A DNA stretch of 64,000 nucleotides from an uncultured Planktomarina sp. (GCA_943788425.1 CALSQF010000004.1:186001-250000); one strand, 5' to 3'. Counted from the first letter of the stretch, positions 34,592 through 44,509 are shown. A program made the numbers and translations. Notes: generated from the sequence alone by a model not told the origin.

Positions 34592-36243
34592 TGAAAGATT
34601 TTGCGATGGATCAGAGTGATTTGCGCCCAGCCGATGAGGTGATGCGGTTGAGCCGTATGGGGTCTATGTTTCCCTCGCGCCTGTCCTTTTTACGCACATT
34701 GACCCGCCGTCTGATTGCGGATGGCAGCCAGGTAAGCCGACCGCATTGGCAGATTGATGGCGATGGCTATGGCACGGCAGTTTACACGGTGACACTGGGC
34801 CGGCACCGCTACTCGCTCTTTGCCATCACTCAGCCGCTAGACCCTGATATGCGCACTGACCGGGTGATTGCTGAGGCATGGGATGCCGCCTTTGTGCTAT
34901 ACGATGGCGTGCCGGATGCTGCGGAGATTGCCCGTCTGTCGAGCCAAGCTCCCCTGCAAGAGGCGGGCAGGTTCACACAAAAAGATCTGTGCCTGTCGCG
35001 TGCCAATAAATCTGTCCGCTTGTTTGAGCAAATTGTCAGCGCCCTGCGTGCTGGCAGTGCTTTGCCGATGGGGATGATCCATCAGATCGGCTATTTGATG
35101 CGCACCACAGCAGTTTATGGCAATGGCAAGTTTGGCATTGCTGATCGGCGCGACGTCGCGCAGAGGCCGGGGCTTGAAGGGCCCTTTATGGCCGAAATGC
35201 TCACAGTTTGGCTAATTCGCACGTTCACCCACGATTTGATCGAGCACATGGGGGGGGCGCCTCTTCCGGCGCGGGTGAAACGGCAACTTGGTATTGGTAA
35301 TTCAACAGGCTTGGGCATGGCGCCGTTTTTGGTGTCTCATCCGCTCTTGCTGCACTCTTGGATGATGTGCCGTGAGACCGCTTTGGCGCGGGTCCGCGCC
35401 GCGCAGATCGATGCAGATGCGGCACAGAGGTTGATGACCTTGGCGCGCCGGGCCGCGCAACACTTGCTTGAGTGGAATATCCCAGACCCGATGCATCAAG
35501 CGCGGATTGTCACGCTGCGGCAGGAATGGGCTTGCCTTACGCAGGGGCTGACAGAGTTCGGGCTATGCCAGGACGGCGCCGCTGATGCGATTTTGGAGCG
35601 CAGCCGCGCCGGCAGCTGCGATTTGCAAGAATTGACCGTCAGCTGGCTGATCGAGCCGTTTAGCGATTTGGTGGATGGGCTGACCGAGTGCATGGCCAAT
35701 CCGTTTGACCCTGTTTTGCAGGTACAGATGAGCTGTGAAGAGCTCTGCGCGCTTTTGCAGGCCCATTGCGAATTTGCAACCGAGATTGATTTCACAGATC
35801 CACAAGCCAGCGCGCAATTTTGGTACGTATCTGAAACTAAGTTGGAGCCGCGCATCGGGCAGCGTCAATCGGAGCCGGGCGCTGATCGGGAAAGCCCACT
35901 TGATATCGCAAGGCGCATCCACGCCCTCGCTAAGGACTTATCGGGTCATAGCGGTCCAATTTGGCAGTTTTTGACTCAATTTCCTGAGCATCGCTATGCC
36001 GTGCAGCGGGTGCAGGCTTTGGCTCAAAACCAATACTCGGAAATTCGCGATAATCTTGTGGACGCAGATATGGCGCCAATTGATATGCTACGCTGTAAAT
36101 TGTCGTTTTTTGGGGCCAGTAAATTTGACCCGAAATCACAGCTCTGGACGCGGATAACATTGGCGCAAGGGGCGCCTCTGGCAGCAGATTTGGCCGATGG
36201 GCATGCTTGCGACGATTGGTGGCTTCCGGTGTCTGCGCCGTGA
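34591..36243 (+). CDS. Conserved hypothetical protein in dipeptidase operon
   Basis: 550 residues from the ATG at 34591, which shares one base with the dipeptidase stop; the frame is open further upstream but inside that gene. I recognise no family. It looks soluble, has no signal peptide, and is rich in Arg, Asp, Ala and Gln. A conserved-looking block is G-I-G-N-S-T-G-L-G-M-A-P-F near residue 230. A segment near residue 490 is Gln/Asn-rich around A-L-A-Q-N-Q-Y-S. Coupling to an M19 peptidase and a small downstream protein suggests a shared catabolic or modification role. Confidence 0.65.
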   Translation: MKDFAMDQSDLRPADEVMRLSRMGSMFPSRLSFLRTLTRRLIADGSQVSRPHWQIDGDGYGTAVYTVTLGRHRYSLFAITQPLDPDMRTDRVIAEAWDAAFVLYDGVPDAAEIARLSSQAPLQEAGRFTQKDLCLSRANKSVRLFEQIVSALRAGSALPMGMIHQIGYLMRTTAVYGNGKFGIADRRDVAQRPGLEGPFMAEMLTVWLIRTFTHDLIEHMGGAPLPARVKRQLGIGNSTGLGMAPFLVSHPLLLHSWMMCRETALARVRAAQIDADAAQRLMTLARRAAQHLLEWNIPDPMHQARIVTLRQEWACLTQGLTEFGLCQDGAADAILERSRAGSCDLQELTVSWLIEPFSDLVDGLTECMANPFDPVLQVQMSCEELCALLQAHCEFATEIDFTDPQASAQFWYVSETKLEPRIGQRQSEPGADRESPLDIARRIHALAKDLSGHSGPIWQFLTQFPEHRYAVQRVQALAQNQYSEIRDNLVDADMAPIDMLRCKLSFFGASKFDPKSQLWTRITLAQGAPLAADLADGHACDDWWLPVSAP

Positions 36244-36749
36244 TTGCTTCGTCCAATGAGCTGCAAATGCTCGTGCTCAAAGCGTGCCGGGGCGTCGGTA
36301 TTCCAATGGCACAGGCGCAAGAGGTGGCTGTGGCGCTGGTCAAAACTCCGGATGCTTTGGAAGCTTTGCTGCCACATTTGGCCCAGCCGATCAAAACCGC
36401 GCAATTTGATTTTTCCGAAGGCTTGACTGTGCATGCGGCATCACTGCTCCGTGATTTTTCGGCCTGTGCGGATGCGGCGGCTCTCGGAGTGAAGCCGGTT
36501 CGTATGTGCGGCATGGCGGCCTGTGATCTGGCTAATGCGCTCGCGCGGTCCCGCGGCCTGTCGATTGCGGCTGACGGGGCGGATGTGGTGTTCATCGGAC
36601 CAGAGGTGTTGCGTCCAGAGGTGTCGCGTGGTGTTGTGGCGCCGGAAATTTGGCAGCAGGTCTCCAGTTTCGCCGCATTGACCTATGTGCCCGAAACCGA
36701 TGCCTCCCGCCTTGGAGGGGCTGGGGCTGGTTTGAATGATAATGACTAG
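36240..36749 (+). CDS. Small conserved protein, DUF3726-like
   Basis: 169 residues from a GTG at 36240 that overlaps the previous stop (GTGA). The N-terminus ([17 protein letters not shown]) and the C-terminal G-G-A-G-A-G-L-N-D are reminiscent of DUF3726 proteins of Rhodobacterales; the assignment is from memory of the family pattern. Function unknown. It is the last gene of the dipeptidase operon and converges on truA with a 4-nt overlap of the ends. Confidence 0.6.
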   Translation: MIASSNELQMLVLKACRGVGIPMAQAQEVAVALVKTPDALEALLPHLAQPIKTAQFDFSEGLTVHAASLLRDFSACADAAALGVKPVRMCGMAACDLANALARSRGLSIAADGADVVFIGPEVLRPEVSRGVVAPEIWQQVSSFAALTYVPETDASRLGGAGAGLNDND

Positions 36750-37519
36750 GACGGGCTGAATACGTCCTCGTCATAACGCACATGTTCCAGATAGAGCCCA
36801 TCGGGCGGGCAAACTGGTCCGCAGGCTCCGCGTTTGCGGGCCGCCAATGCCTCTGCAACCCGCTCGGGAGGCCAAGCGCCAGCGCCAACGCGTTCTAGTG
36901 TGCCGACCAGGCTGCGCACCTGATTGTGCAAGAAGCTGCGGGCTTTGACGTGGAAGCGAATCTCTTGGCCCTGCGGGTAATCGTGGGTGGTGATATCCAA
37001 GACATCCAAGGCTTTGATCGGGCTTTTTGCTTGGCACATGGTTGAGCGGAACGTGGTGAAGTCATGGGACCCCACAAGAAATGCGGCGCCCGCTCGCATG
37101 GCTTCTGCATCCAGCGGGTGTCTGGATTGCCAGACTAAACCGGCATCATGTGTCACCGGAGCAGAACGGCAGACGAGCCGAAACAGGTAATCGCGGCCAA
37201 TGGCGGAAAACCGGGCATGCCAATCTGGATCCACTTGCCGGCAATCGAGCACGGCAATGCGATTGGGTTTCAGATGATAGTTCAGTGCGCCTTTCAGCTT
37301 TACTGGATCCCAAGGCTTGCGCATGTCGCAATGGGCGACCTGTCCCAGCCCATGCACGCCGGTGTCGGTGCGGCCAGCAGCGGCAATGCTTGGCAGATCG
37401 GGCTCCAGCTGTGCCAAGGCTTGTTCCAGCGCATTTTGCACGGTGGGCAGGTCATTTTGCCGTTGCCAGCCATAGAACCCCTGGCCATTATATTCAATTT
37501 TCAAAGCATATCGAGGCAT
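36746..37519 (-). CDS. truA: tRNA pseudouridine synthase A (TruA)
   Basis: 257 residues from the ATG at 37517-37519. Family motifs: [12 protein letters not shown] near residue 9, the catalytic Asp in A-G-R-T-D-T-G-V-H near residue 50, and R-S-F-L-H-N-Q-V-R near residue 200. TruA converts uridines 38-40 of the anticodon stem to pseudouridine. A longer frame to 37723 crosses the truncated DUF697 gene on the other strand and has no family similarity. Confidence 0.95.
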   Translation of the reverse strand: MPRYALKIEYNGQGFYGWQRQNDLPTVQNALEQALAQLEPDLPSIAAAGRTDTGVHGLGQVAHCDMRKPWDPVKLKGALNYHLKPNRIAVLDCRQVDPDWHARFSAIGRDYLFRLVCRSAPVTHDAGLVWQSRHPLDAEAMRAGAAFLVGSHDFTTFRSTMCQAKSPIKALDVLDITTHDYPQGQEIRFHVKARSFLHNQVRSLVGTLERVGAGAWPPERVAEALAARKRGACGPVCPPDGLYLEHVRYDEDVFSPS

Positions 37520-37524
37520 GGGGT

Positions 37525-38121
37525 TGCCATTACCCCGCCGATGCGAATTTGGCAATTGCAGCAAAGCTCGACAGTTATCGTTTGGATGCGGCACGGTTTG
37601 CAGAGCAAAAAGCAGAACTATTTGATGCCGATGCAATGATGGAAGCGGCAGAGCGCGCGTTCTGGTCCCCGTTGGACCGTTTAGCCAAACAAAATATCGA
37701 GGCGGCGGCTTGGTAGGTGACAACCCTCACCGCCTTGATGCCGCTGGCTTTGGTGGATGTGATCGTAACATTGATCACGAATCTGCGGATGATCCGCAAA
37801 ATTGCAGAAATATATGGTGGTCGATCAGGATTTTTCGGCAGTTGGCGTTTGACGCGTCTTGTCTTGGCGCATGTGATGGCAACGGGGGCCGTGGCCATTG
37901 GTGATGATCTCATCAGTTCGCTTGCAGGCGGGTCTATTTTGGCCAAATTCTCCAGAAAATTCGGCGAAGGAGTTATCAATGGTGCTTTGACCGCGCGCGT
38001 CGGCATCGCGGCCATTCAGCTGTGCCGTCCCCTCGCCTTTCAAGCCGGTGCATCACTCAGCGTGACTGGCATCATGAAGCGGGCGCTTTTGGGCGTTTTC
38101 GTGTCGGATCGGACGCGCTGA
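37525..38121 (+). pseudogene. Truncated YcjF/TIGR01620-type (DUF697) membrane protein with in-frame stop
   Basis: From about 37525 the frame reads [12 protein letters not shown], then [18 protein letters not shown] and a TAG at 37714-37716. The same frame continues after the stop with [37 protein letters not shown] and F-G-E-G-V-I-N-G-A-L-T-A-R-V-G. This is the DUF697 hydrophobic domain of the YcjF/TIGR01620 family. At the stop, family members have Gln (A-A-R-Q), so CAG to TAG fits. The N-terminal 100-150 residues are missing, and the remaining gene abuts truA. A GTG at 37717 could still give a 134-residue membrane fragment. Confidence 0.75.
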
Positions 38122-38325
38122 AGTGTTTTTCAGCCCTGTGGCAAACTCTCTGCGTCAAGCCAGTTGTGCAGCGGCACAGAGGGGCCTATAATCTGGGCAA
38201 GATGGAACGGATATTGATCATTCTACGAATTATATCCCCGGCACTGTGACAATGCAGCTGCCGGGCCATAGGCGTTGGAGCCCACCGCGCCGCCTTTCCC
38301 CAGTTTATAAAAGATGAGACGAGAT

Positions 38326-41232
38326 ATGTCCGAGCAAGCAACTGACTACAAAGATACGCTCAATCTGCCTAAGACAGATTTTCCCATGCGCGCCGGCCTG
38401 CCAAAGCGCGAACCCGAATGGCTGGCCCGTTGGGAAGAGATCGGCATTTATGACCGGTTGCGGGAAAAAACCGGTCGTGAAAGTTTTACCCTGCATGACG
38501 GGCCGCCCTATGCCAATGGCAACCTGCATATTGGCCACGCACTAAATAAAATACTCAAAGATATGGTGGTCCGCTCGCAACAAATGATGGGCAAAGATGC
38601 GCGCTATATCCCAGGTTGGGATTGTCACGGTTTACCCATTGAGTGGAAAATAGAAGAGAAATACCGAAAAAAAGGCCGAGATAAAGACGCGGTTCCGATC
38701 GTCGAATTTCGTCAAGAATGCCGGGAATTTGCCGCGGGTTGGGTTGATATCCAACGCGAGGAATTCAAGCGACTTGGCATCACCGGCAAATGGGAAAATC
38801 CGTATTTGACTATGGATTTTCATGCGGAACGGGTGATTGCGGCGGAATTTCAGAAATTTTTGATGAATGGCACACTGTATCAAGGTTCAAAACCTGTGAT
38901 GTGGTCGCCTGTTGAAAAGACGGCGCTTGCGGAAGCTGAGGTCGAATATCACGACAAGGAAAGTTTTACAGTCTGGGTTAAATTTCAGGTGGTTGGCACG
39001 GGTGATGCGACATTAGACAGTGCCAAAGTTGTGATATGGACCACGACGCCGTGGACCATGCCGTCGAATAAGGCCGTGGTCTATGGTGCGGGAATTTTCT
39101 ATGGGCTTTATGAGGTAATCGGCCGGCCTGAGGAATGTTGGGCGCGGATCGGTGAGCGGTTTATTTTGTCAGATGCATTGGCCGAAGATGTCTTGGGCCG
39201 TGCGCGGCTTGAGCCGTCGATGTATCGCCGCCTGTGTGATATCACGCCCGAGGATTTGGCGAAGATCCAGTTGCTCCACCCTTTGCATGGTGTTGACGGC
39301 GGTGAGGGCGAATGGGATGGCATCCGCGACTTCCGCGCGGCTGATTTTGTCACCGACAGTGAAGGCACGGGATTTGTGCATTGTGCACCCTCGCACGGGA
39401 TGGAAGAGTTTGAGCTCTATCGCGACCTGGGCATGTTGGAGCAGGTGATTACCTATAACGTGATGGAAGATGGGCGTTTCCGCGCTGATCTGCCATTCTT
39501 CGGTGGCAAGGCAATTCTCAAGCCCAATGGCAAAGAGGGCAATGCCAATGGCGCGATCATTGAGAAACTCGCCGAAGTGGGTGGATTGCTTGCGCGCGGT
39601 AAAATAAAGCACAGCTACCCACACAGCTGGCGCTCTAAGGCGCCTGTGATTTACCGCAATACGCCACAATGGTTTGCCGCCGTCGACAAGCCGGTCAACG
39701 ACGGGCAAGACACATATGGCCAGACCATCCGTGAGCGGGCGCTGACCTCCATTGACGAGCTGGTCACTTGGACCCCGACGACCGGGCGCAATAGGCTGTA
39801 TTCGATGATTGAAGCTCGACCTGATTGGGTCTTGTCGCGCCAGCGTGCCTGGGGGGTACCTTTGACGTGTTTTACCAAAAATGGCAGCCTGCCCACAGAT
39901 GACGATTATCTGCTGCGCAATGACGAAGTGAACGCCCGCGTATTGGACGTTTTTGAGGCTGAAGGGGCGGATGCTTGGTATCACGAAGGCGCAAAAGAGC
40001 GCTTTTTGAGCGATATTGTGGCTCCTGAAGACTATACGCAGGTGTTTGATATCCTGGATGTTTGGTTTGATAGCGGATCCACGCATGCTTTTGTCTTGCG
40101 CGACCGAGCAGATGGGTCTGAAGATGGCTTAGCTGACCTCTATCTTGAAGGCACAGATCAACATCGTGGATGGTTCCATTCCTCAATGCTGCAATCTTGC
40201 GGTACGCAGGGCCGCGCGCCCTATCGGGGTGTTCTTACCCATGGTTTCACGCTGGATGAAAAGGGCATGAAGATGTCTAAATCAATCGGCAATACGGTTT
40301 CGCCGGAGGATGTCACCCGGCAATATGGTGCGGATATTTTGCGTCTTTGGGTGGCGCAGTCCGATTACACCAGTGATCTGCGGATTGGTCCGGAGATTCT
40401 CAAAGGTGTGGCCGATAGCTATCGCCGTTTGCGCAATACGATGCGGTTTATGCTCGGTTCATTGGCGGATTTTACCCCAGCAGACCAGGTGGCCCCCGAG
40501 GCAATGCCGGAGCTGGAGCAATGGGTTTTGCATCGCTTGGCGCAATTGGATGCCAACGTGCGGGAGGGCTATGCGGCCTATGACTTCCAAGGGGTTTTCC
40601 AAGCCTTGTTCCAATTCGCAACCGTCGATCTCTCCTCATTCTATTTCGATATTCGCAAAGACGTGCTGTATTGTGATAGCGATACCCCAGAACGCCGCGC
40701 CGCTCGGACGGTATTGGATATCCTGTATCAACGTTTGACGACCTGGCTGGCCCCGGTTTTGACCTTCACGATGGAAGAGGTTTGGCTGGAGCGGCAAAGG
40801 GAGGAGGGCAGTTCGGTGCATTTGCAAGATATGCCGCAGACCCCTTCAAGCTGGTCCAATCCTGATTTGGCTGAAAAATGGTCCAGCATCCGCAAGGTGC
40901 GCCGTGTGGTCACCGGGGCGCTGGAAGTGGAGCGGCGTGAAAAGAACATCGGCTCCAGCCTTGAGGCGGCGCCGGTGGTTTATGTATCTGCAGATGTGGC
41001 AGAGGTGTTGAAATCTGTGAGCTTCGCAGATTTGTGTATCACATCTGGCATTGAAATTTCGACCGAGACAGCGCCAGAGGCTGCTTTTGTTTTGGAAGAC
41101 ACAGATGGGGTGGCAGTGTCCTTTGCCAAGGCCAGCGGTAAAAAATGCCAACGTTGTTGGAAAATTCTTCCCGATGTGGGTCGACACAGTAATGCCGGTG
41201 TCTGCGGGCGCTGCGATGCTGCGCTGCGCTAG
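38326..41232 (+). CDS. ileS: Isoleucyl-tRNA synthetase
   Basis: 968 residues from the ATG at 38326 (another ATG four codons earlier at 38314 is possible). Class I synthetase motifs: the H-I-G-H in N-G-N-L-H-I-G-H-A-L near residue 68, K-M-S-K-S in K-G-M-K-M-S-K-S-I-G-N near residue 650, and the C-terminal zinc-binding C-Q-R-C-W and C-G-R-C. The editing domain CP1 spans about residues 190-400. It charges tRNA-Ile and hydrolyses misactivated valine. The bacterial (non-mupirocin-resistant) type is indicated by the C-terminal zinc finger. Confidence 0.97.
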   Translation: MSEQATDYKDTLNLPKTDFPMRAGLPKREPEWLARWEEIGIYDRLREKTGRESFTLHDGPPYANGNLHIGHALNKILKDMVVRSQQMMGKDARYIPGWDCHGLPIEWKIEEKYRKKGRDKDAVPIVEFRQECREFAAGWVDIQREEFKRLGITGKWENPYLTMDFHAERVIAAEFQKFLMNGTLYQGSKPVMWSPVEKTALAEAEVEYHDKESFTVWVKFQVVGTGDATLDSAKVVIWTTTPWTMPSNKAVVYGAGIFYGLYEVIGRPEECWARIGERFILSDALAEDVLGRARLEPSMYRRLCDITPEDLAKIQLLHPLHGVDGGEGEWDGIRDFRAADFVTDSEGTGFVHCAPSHGMEEFELYRDLGMLEQVITYNVMEDGRFRADLPFFGGKAILKPNGKEGNANGAIIEKLAEVGGLLARGKIKHSYPHSWRSKAPVIYRNTPQWFAAVDKPVNDGQDTYGQTIRERALTSIDELVTWTPTTGRNRLYSMIEARPDWVLSRQRAWGVPLTCFTKNGSLPTDDDYLLRNDEVNARVLDVFEAEGADAWYHEGAKERFLSDIVAPEDYTQVFDILDVWFDSGSTHAFVLRDRADGSEDGLADLYLEGTDQHRGWFHSSMLQSCGTQGRAPYRGVLTHGFTLDEKGMKMSKSIGNTVSPEDVTRQYGADILRLWVAQSDYTSDLRIGPEILKGVADSYRRLRNTMRFMLGSLADFTPADQVAPEAMPELEQWVLHRLAQLDANVREGYAAYDFQGVFQALFQFATVDLSSFYFDIRKDVLYCDSDTPERRAARTVLDILYQRLTTWLAPVLTFTMEEVWLERQREEGSSVHLQDMPQTPSSWSNPDLAEKWSSIRKVRRVVTGALEVERREKNIGSSLEAAPVVYVSADVAEVLKSVSFADLCITSGIEISTETAPEAAFVLEDTDGVAVSFAKASGKKCQRCWKILPDVGRHSNAGVCGRCDAALR

Positions 41233-41247
41233 GTCGCTATGTGATTT

Positions 41248-41280
41248 CGGGGCGGGGGGCCGTGCGCGCCCCGTTTTCGT
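41248..41280 (+). terminator. Intrinsic terminator after ileS
   Basis: CGGGGC (41248-41253) pairs with GCCCCG (41268-41273), followed at once by TTTTCGTTTG. It lies 16 nt after the ileS stop. Confidence 0.7.
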
Positions 41281-41298
41281 TTGCAAAGTGCGGACGCC

Positions 41299-42135
41299 GT
41301 GACTGGGCTAGTGTTCAGCTCGGTAGTGTTTGCCGCCGTGTTGCATGCTAGCTGGAATGCTTTGGTCAAAACTGGACAGAACAAGCAATCGGGCATGCTG
41401 CTTTTGACTCTGGCTCACGGGTTCTTCGGGCTTTGTATTCTCCCCTTTGTTCCGGTGCCACAGGGCGCGGCATGGTTGTGGCTCACTGCCTCGGGCCTTA
41501 TTCACATGTTTTACCAACTGTTCCTGGGCTTTGCCTATGAGCGCGGTGATTTAAGCCGGGTCTACCCAATCGCCCGCGGCGCTGCGCCGCTGATCGTTTT
41601 GATCGTCAGCCTCTGTTTTGGCATTGATTCGTTGCGTGGTTTGGATTTGCTGGGGATTTTGGTTTTGGGAATTGGGATCGTTTTGATGGCCCATGGGGTG
41701 TTCCGCTCTGGTGAGGATCGCCGGCTCATTCCCCTGGCGCTTGGGTCAGCGGTCGCCACGGCGGGCTATTCTTTGGTGGATGGGCTGGGCGCGCGTGTGA
41801 TGGGGGATGCGCTGGCCTATGTCTCGTGGTTGCTGATTTTCTCGGCGGTGTTTTACACACCCGTAATTTTGGCGTTACGCGGTCGTTCGGTGCTTCCGCG
41901 GGGAGGCGGGCAGGTCGCGCTTGGATTTTTGGCCGGATTTGCTTCCTTTATTGCTTATGCGATTGTGGTTTGGGCGATGACAGAAGCGCCCATCGCCCTG
42001 GTCACCGCGTTGCGTGAAAGCTCCATTCTGTTTGCCATGCTGTTGGGCTGGTTTTTCTTCAAAGACCCGATGGGTCCGACCAAGAGTCTGGCTGGGCTGG
42101 TGATTGTCGCCGGGGTAGTACTCACGCGTTTTTAA
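41299..42135 (+). CDS. EamA/DMT-family transporter
   Basis: 278 residues from the GTG at 41299 (a TTG at 41281 is also open but overlaps the terminator tail). Ten predicted hydrophobic segments in two five-helix halves fit the drug/metabolite transporter superfamily: A-A-V-L-H-A-S-W-N-A-L-V-K near residue 10, and a second-half repeat with A-L-R-E-S-S-I-L-F-A near residue 235. EamA-type permeases export metabolites or amino acids; substrate unknown. It converges with pcs, overlapping its stop by 4 nt. Confidence 0.78.
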   Translation: MTGLVFSSVVFAAVLHASWNALVKTGQNKQSGMLLLTLAHGFFGLCILPFVPVPQGAAWLWLTASGLIHMFYQLFLGFAYERGDLSRVYPIARGAAPLIVLIVSLCFGIDSLRGLDLLGILVLGIGIVLMAHGVFRSGEDRRLIPLALGSAVATAGYSLVDGLGARVMGDALAYVSWLLIFSAVFYTPVILALRGRSVLPRGGGQVALGFLAGFASFIAYAIVVWAMTEAPIALVTALRESSILFAMLLGWFFFKDPMGPTKSLAGLVIVAGVVLTRF

Positions 42136-42821
42136 GAATCCGCAGTCATTTGCTGGACAATACCGGCAAATAATAAGTATGCCGAACAGGCCACCAAGCC
42201 GAGATTGGCCACATAAACCTCGGTGAAATTGCCCCAAGCTGCCCAAGCCGCGAAGCCCACCCAAGCCAAAGCAATGGGCAGGGTCAAAGGGCGCCAGCGC
42301 TCCGTGCGCATGGGATGGACAAATTTAAGCGGCAGGAACATCGAAACGGCCAAGAGCGAAACTGCCGCAAGAATGACCCAATGGTTAGGTTCGGTGGCAA
42401 AGATTACAATCACCGCCATATTCCAAGCGCCTGGAAAGCCCTGGAAGGAGTTGTCTTTCGTCTTCATGCGCTTATCTGCGAAATACATCGCGCTTGCAAA
42501 GGTGATGACAATGATCGCTATCCAGCCGGACCACCCGGCCAACAGGCCACTGGCAAAGAGCGCATAGGCAGGAATGAATACATAGGTGAGATAATCAATG
42601 ATCAAATCGAGCAGCACCCCGTCAAAAAGCGGTGCATTAGTTTTGACGTCATAGCGACGGGCCAAGGGGCCATCTATCCCATCAACGAAAAATGCGACCA
42701 CCAACCAGACAAACATCATGTCCCATTTTTCATTGACCGCTTCCAGCATTGCCAATATTGCAAAAACAGCTCCAGTTGCAGTCAGCAAGTGAACCGCCAA
42801 GGCTTTAATTCGAATATCCAT
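42132..42821 (-). CDS. pcs: Phosphatidylcholine synthase (Pcs)
   Basis: 229 residues from the ATG at 42819-42821 (a start six codons upstream is possible). It has a CDP-alcohol phosphatidyltransferase motif D-G-P-L-A-R-R followed by G-V-L-L-D-L-I-I-D, with the spaced Asp residues needed for Mg2+ and CDP binding, within an otherwise hydrophobic protein of about 8 segments. F-V-D-G-I-D-G-P and the H-L-L-T-A-T-G-A start are typical of Pcs, which condenses CDP-diacylglycerol with choline. This enzyme is largely confined to bacteria that make phosphatidylcholine, many of them alphaproteobacteria. BetC nearby could supply choline, but a link is inference. Confidence 0.88.
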   Translation of the reverse strand: MDIRIKALAVHLLTATGAVFAILAMLEAVNEKWDMMFVWLVVAFFVDGIDGPLARRYDVKTNAPLFDGVLLDLIIDYLTYVFIPAYALFASGLLAGWSGWIAIIVITFASAMYFADKRMKTKDNSFQGFPGAWNMAVIVIFATEPNHWVILAAVSLLAVSMFLPLKFVHPMRTERWRPLTLPIALAWVGFAAWAAWGNFTEVYVANLGLVACSAYLLFAGIVQQMTADS

Positions 42822-42856
42822 ACACCCGTATAGGCGCAATTGCCATCAAGTGGCAA

Positions 42857-43798
42857 TTAAGCTTTGGGATGGGCGGCGTTGTAAACATCCATCAAGCGAG
42901 CGGTATCGACGGCGGTATAGCTCTGCGTGGTTGAAAGCGAAGCATGGCCGAGCAGCTCTTGGATGGTGCGCAGGTCACCGCCGGCGCTGAGCAGATGCGT
43001 GGCAAAGGAGTGGCGCATGGCATGCGGGGTGGCGCTTGCGGGCAAACCCAATTGCATCCGCGCTATGCGCATGGATTTTTGAACTAATCCTGGCCCTAAT
43101 GCGCCGCCGCGTTTTCCTCGAAAGATCGGATCTTTTGCTCCGATATGAAAGGGACAGAGCTCTGCATATCGCGTGAGAGCGGCACGGGCGACCGGTAAAA
43201 CTGGCACCAAACGCTGTTTGCCGCCTTTGCCCGTGATGCGCAAGACTTCGGGCAAGGGATGATCTGCCCCGGTTAATCCGAGTGCCTCAGATATTCGCAG
43301 ACCGCAGCCATAAAGCAGGGTTAAAACGGCCACATCGCGGGCGGCAATCCAATCTTCTTGGGCCTGAACCTCGACGGTCTTAATCATTGCATGAGCGGCA
43401 TCCTCCGCCAGAGGGCGGGGCAATTTGTGTTCGAACTTTGGCGCGCGTGCCAATAAGACGGCTGTCGGTTCAAGCGCATGTCGCTCTGCGAGCCAACGAA
43501 AGAACGTTTTGACTGCACAGAGCGCACGCGCCAAACTGCGACTGCTCACGCCGCGGCTGCGCTCATGTGCCATCCAGGCACGCATGTCCCGTGTCGAAAT
43601 GGCGGCCAGTGGCGCCAGCCCTTGCCGATCGCCGCTATGCTCGGCCATGAAAGCGGTAAATCTAGCCACATCGGTTGCGTAGGCAATAAGGGTGTTATCG
43701 GCCGCAGATTTCAAAGCGCGCTCATGCGACAGCCAATGCCGCAGCACGTCGCGAATGGCTGGTGATATCAAGGTGAGGTCAGACCTCTGTGACATCAT
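42857..43798 (-). CDS. xerC: Tyrosine recombinase XerC
   Basis: 313 residues. The catalytic set of tyrosine recombinases is complete: Arg in G-C-G-L-R-I-S-E-A near residue 170, Lys in T-G-K-G-G-K-Q-R, H-x-x-R in H-A-M-R-H-S-F-A-T-H, His in L-L-G-H-A-S-L, and Tyr in T-Q-S-Y. The N-terminal SAM-like domain spans residues 15-100. XerC with XerD resolves chromosome dimers at dif. The DUF484 gene directly upstream (6 nt) is the usual partner, so this is the chromosomal xerC and not a mobile-element integrase. Confidence 0.92.
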   Translation of the reverse strand: MMSQRSDLTLISPAIRDVLRHWLSHERALKSAADNTLIAYATDVARFTAFMAEHSGDRQGLAPLAAISTRDMRAWMAHERSRGVSSRSLARALCAVKTFFRWLAERHALEPTAVLLARAPKFEHKLPRPLAEDAAHAMIKTVEVQAQEDWIAARDVAVLTLLYGCGLRISEALGLTGADHPLPEVLRITGKGGKQRLVPVLPVARAALTRYAELCPFHIGAKDPIFRGKRGGALGPGLVQKSMRIARMQLGLPASATPHAMRHSFATHLLSAGGDLRTIQELLGHASLSTTQSYTAVDTARLMDVYNAAHPKA

Positions 43799-43804
43799 CG
43801 CCCC

Positions 43805-44509
43805 CTATGCCAGCCACCGGCGCAGGGCGCGCTCAAAGATTGTTGCAAAAAATGTCAGCAAATCTGTTCCTTGGGCGGGAGAAAATTGCTCGGCATCTTT
43901 GGCCGCGAGGATCAACAGTCCGGGCAGGGTGCCCGCGCCAAAATCAAGCCGCAAACAAGCTTCAGACCCCACGGGTGTGACGTCTTGCGGATAGACAAAA
44001 ATATCTGTGTCCGTGACGGTGCGCAGGGTTACTTTTTCCTCCAAACTTGGGGACAGGTAATGGGCGATGAAGCCCAAAGGCGCAGGTTTCACAACAGGGC
44101 CCAGCTGCGCGAGGCTGGGATTGGGACTTTGATTTTGAGTTTCTAGAATCAAACAGGCGTAATCTATCCGCAATATATCAACCATCTCTGTGCCGATCAT
44201 GGTCAAGAACCCGCCAAAATCTGTCGGCTCCATGATTTTCAGTAAGGCCCGATGGACTTGTTGCGTGCCGGCGAGATTGTCGTAAGCGGCTGCAATAACA
44301 GAACGGTTGGTTTCCTCAAGCCGGCCCAATTGCGCCTCAAGCCGTCGCATGGCAACGCTGCGCAAGTCTACGATGTTCTGCCCTAAGGTTTCATCATGAG
44401 ATGCCAGTAGCGCACGCATGACATCCGGGGCGTCAAGAACGATCCGTGGGTTCTTAGTGATGATATCACGTAAGATATCTTCGGCTTGTGCTGCGGTTTG
44501 CGGTGTCAT
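43805..44509 (-). CDS. DUF484-family protein
   Basis: 234 residues from the ATG at 44507-44509; the frame continues upstream to 44602 but that part overlaps the transaldolase gene. The DUF484 pattern is visible: an N-terminal I-L-R-D-I-I-T-K-N-P near residue 12, V-D-L-R-S-V-A-M-R-R-L-E-A-Q near residue 50, and a GAF-like C-terminal domain ending F-F-A-T-I-F-E-R-A-L-R-R. Function unknown; conserved upstream of xerC in many proteobacteria. Confidence 0.88.
   Translation of the reverse strand: MTPQTAAQAEDILRDIITKNPRIVLDAPDVMRALLASHDETLGQNIVDLRSVAMRRLEAQLGRLEETNRSVIAAAYDNLAGTQQVHRALLKIMEPTDFGGFLTMIGTEMVDILRIDYACLILETQNQSPNPSLAQLGPVVKPAPLGFIAHYLSPSLEEKVTLRTVTDTDIFVYPQDVTPVGSEACLRLDFGAGTLPGLLILAAKDAEQFSPAQGTDLLTFFATIFERALRRWLA

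Noticed and set aside
39169-40086. 305-residue open frame on the minus strand inside ileS
   Set aside because: It is antisense to the well-conserved isoleucyl-tRNA synthetase core; codon composition explains it.
42857-43798. Tyrosine recombinase as a possible island integrase
   Set aside because: It is paired with DUF484 and has the length and motifs of chromosomal XerC.
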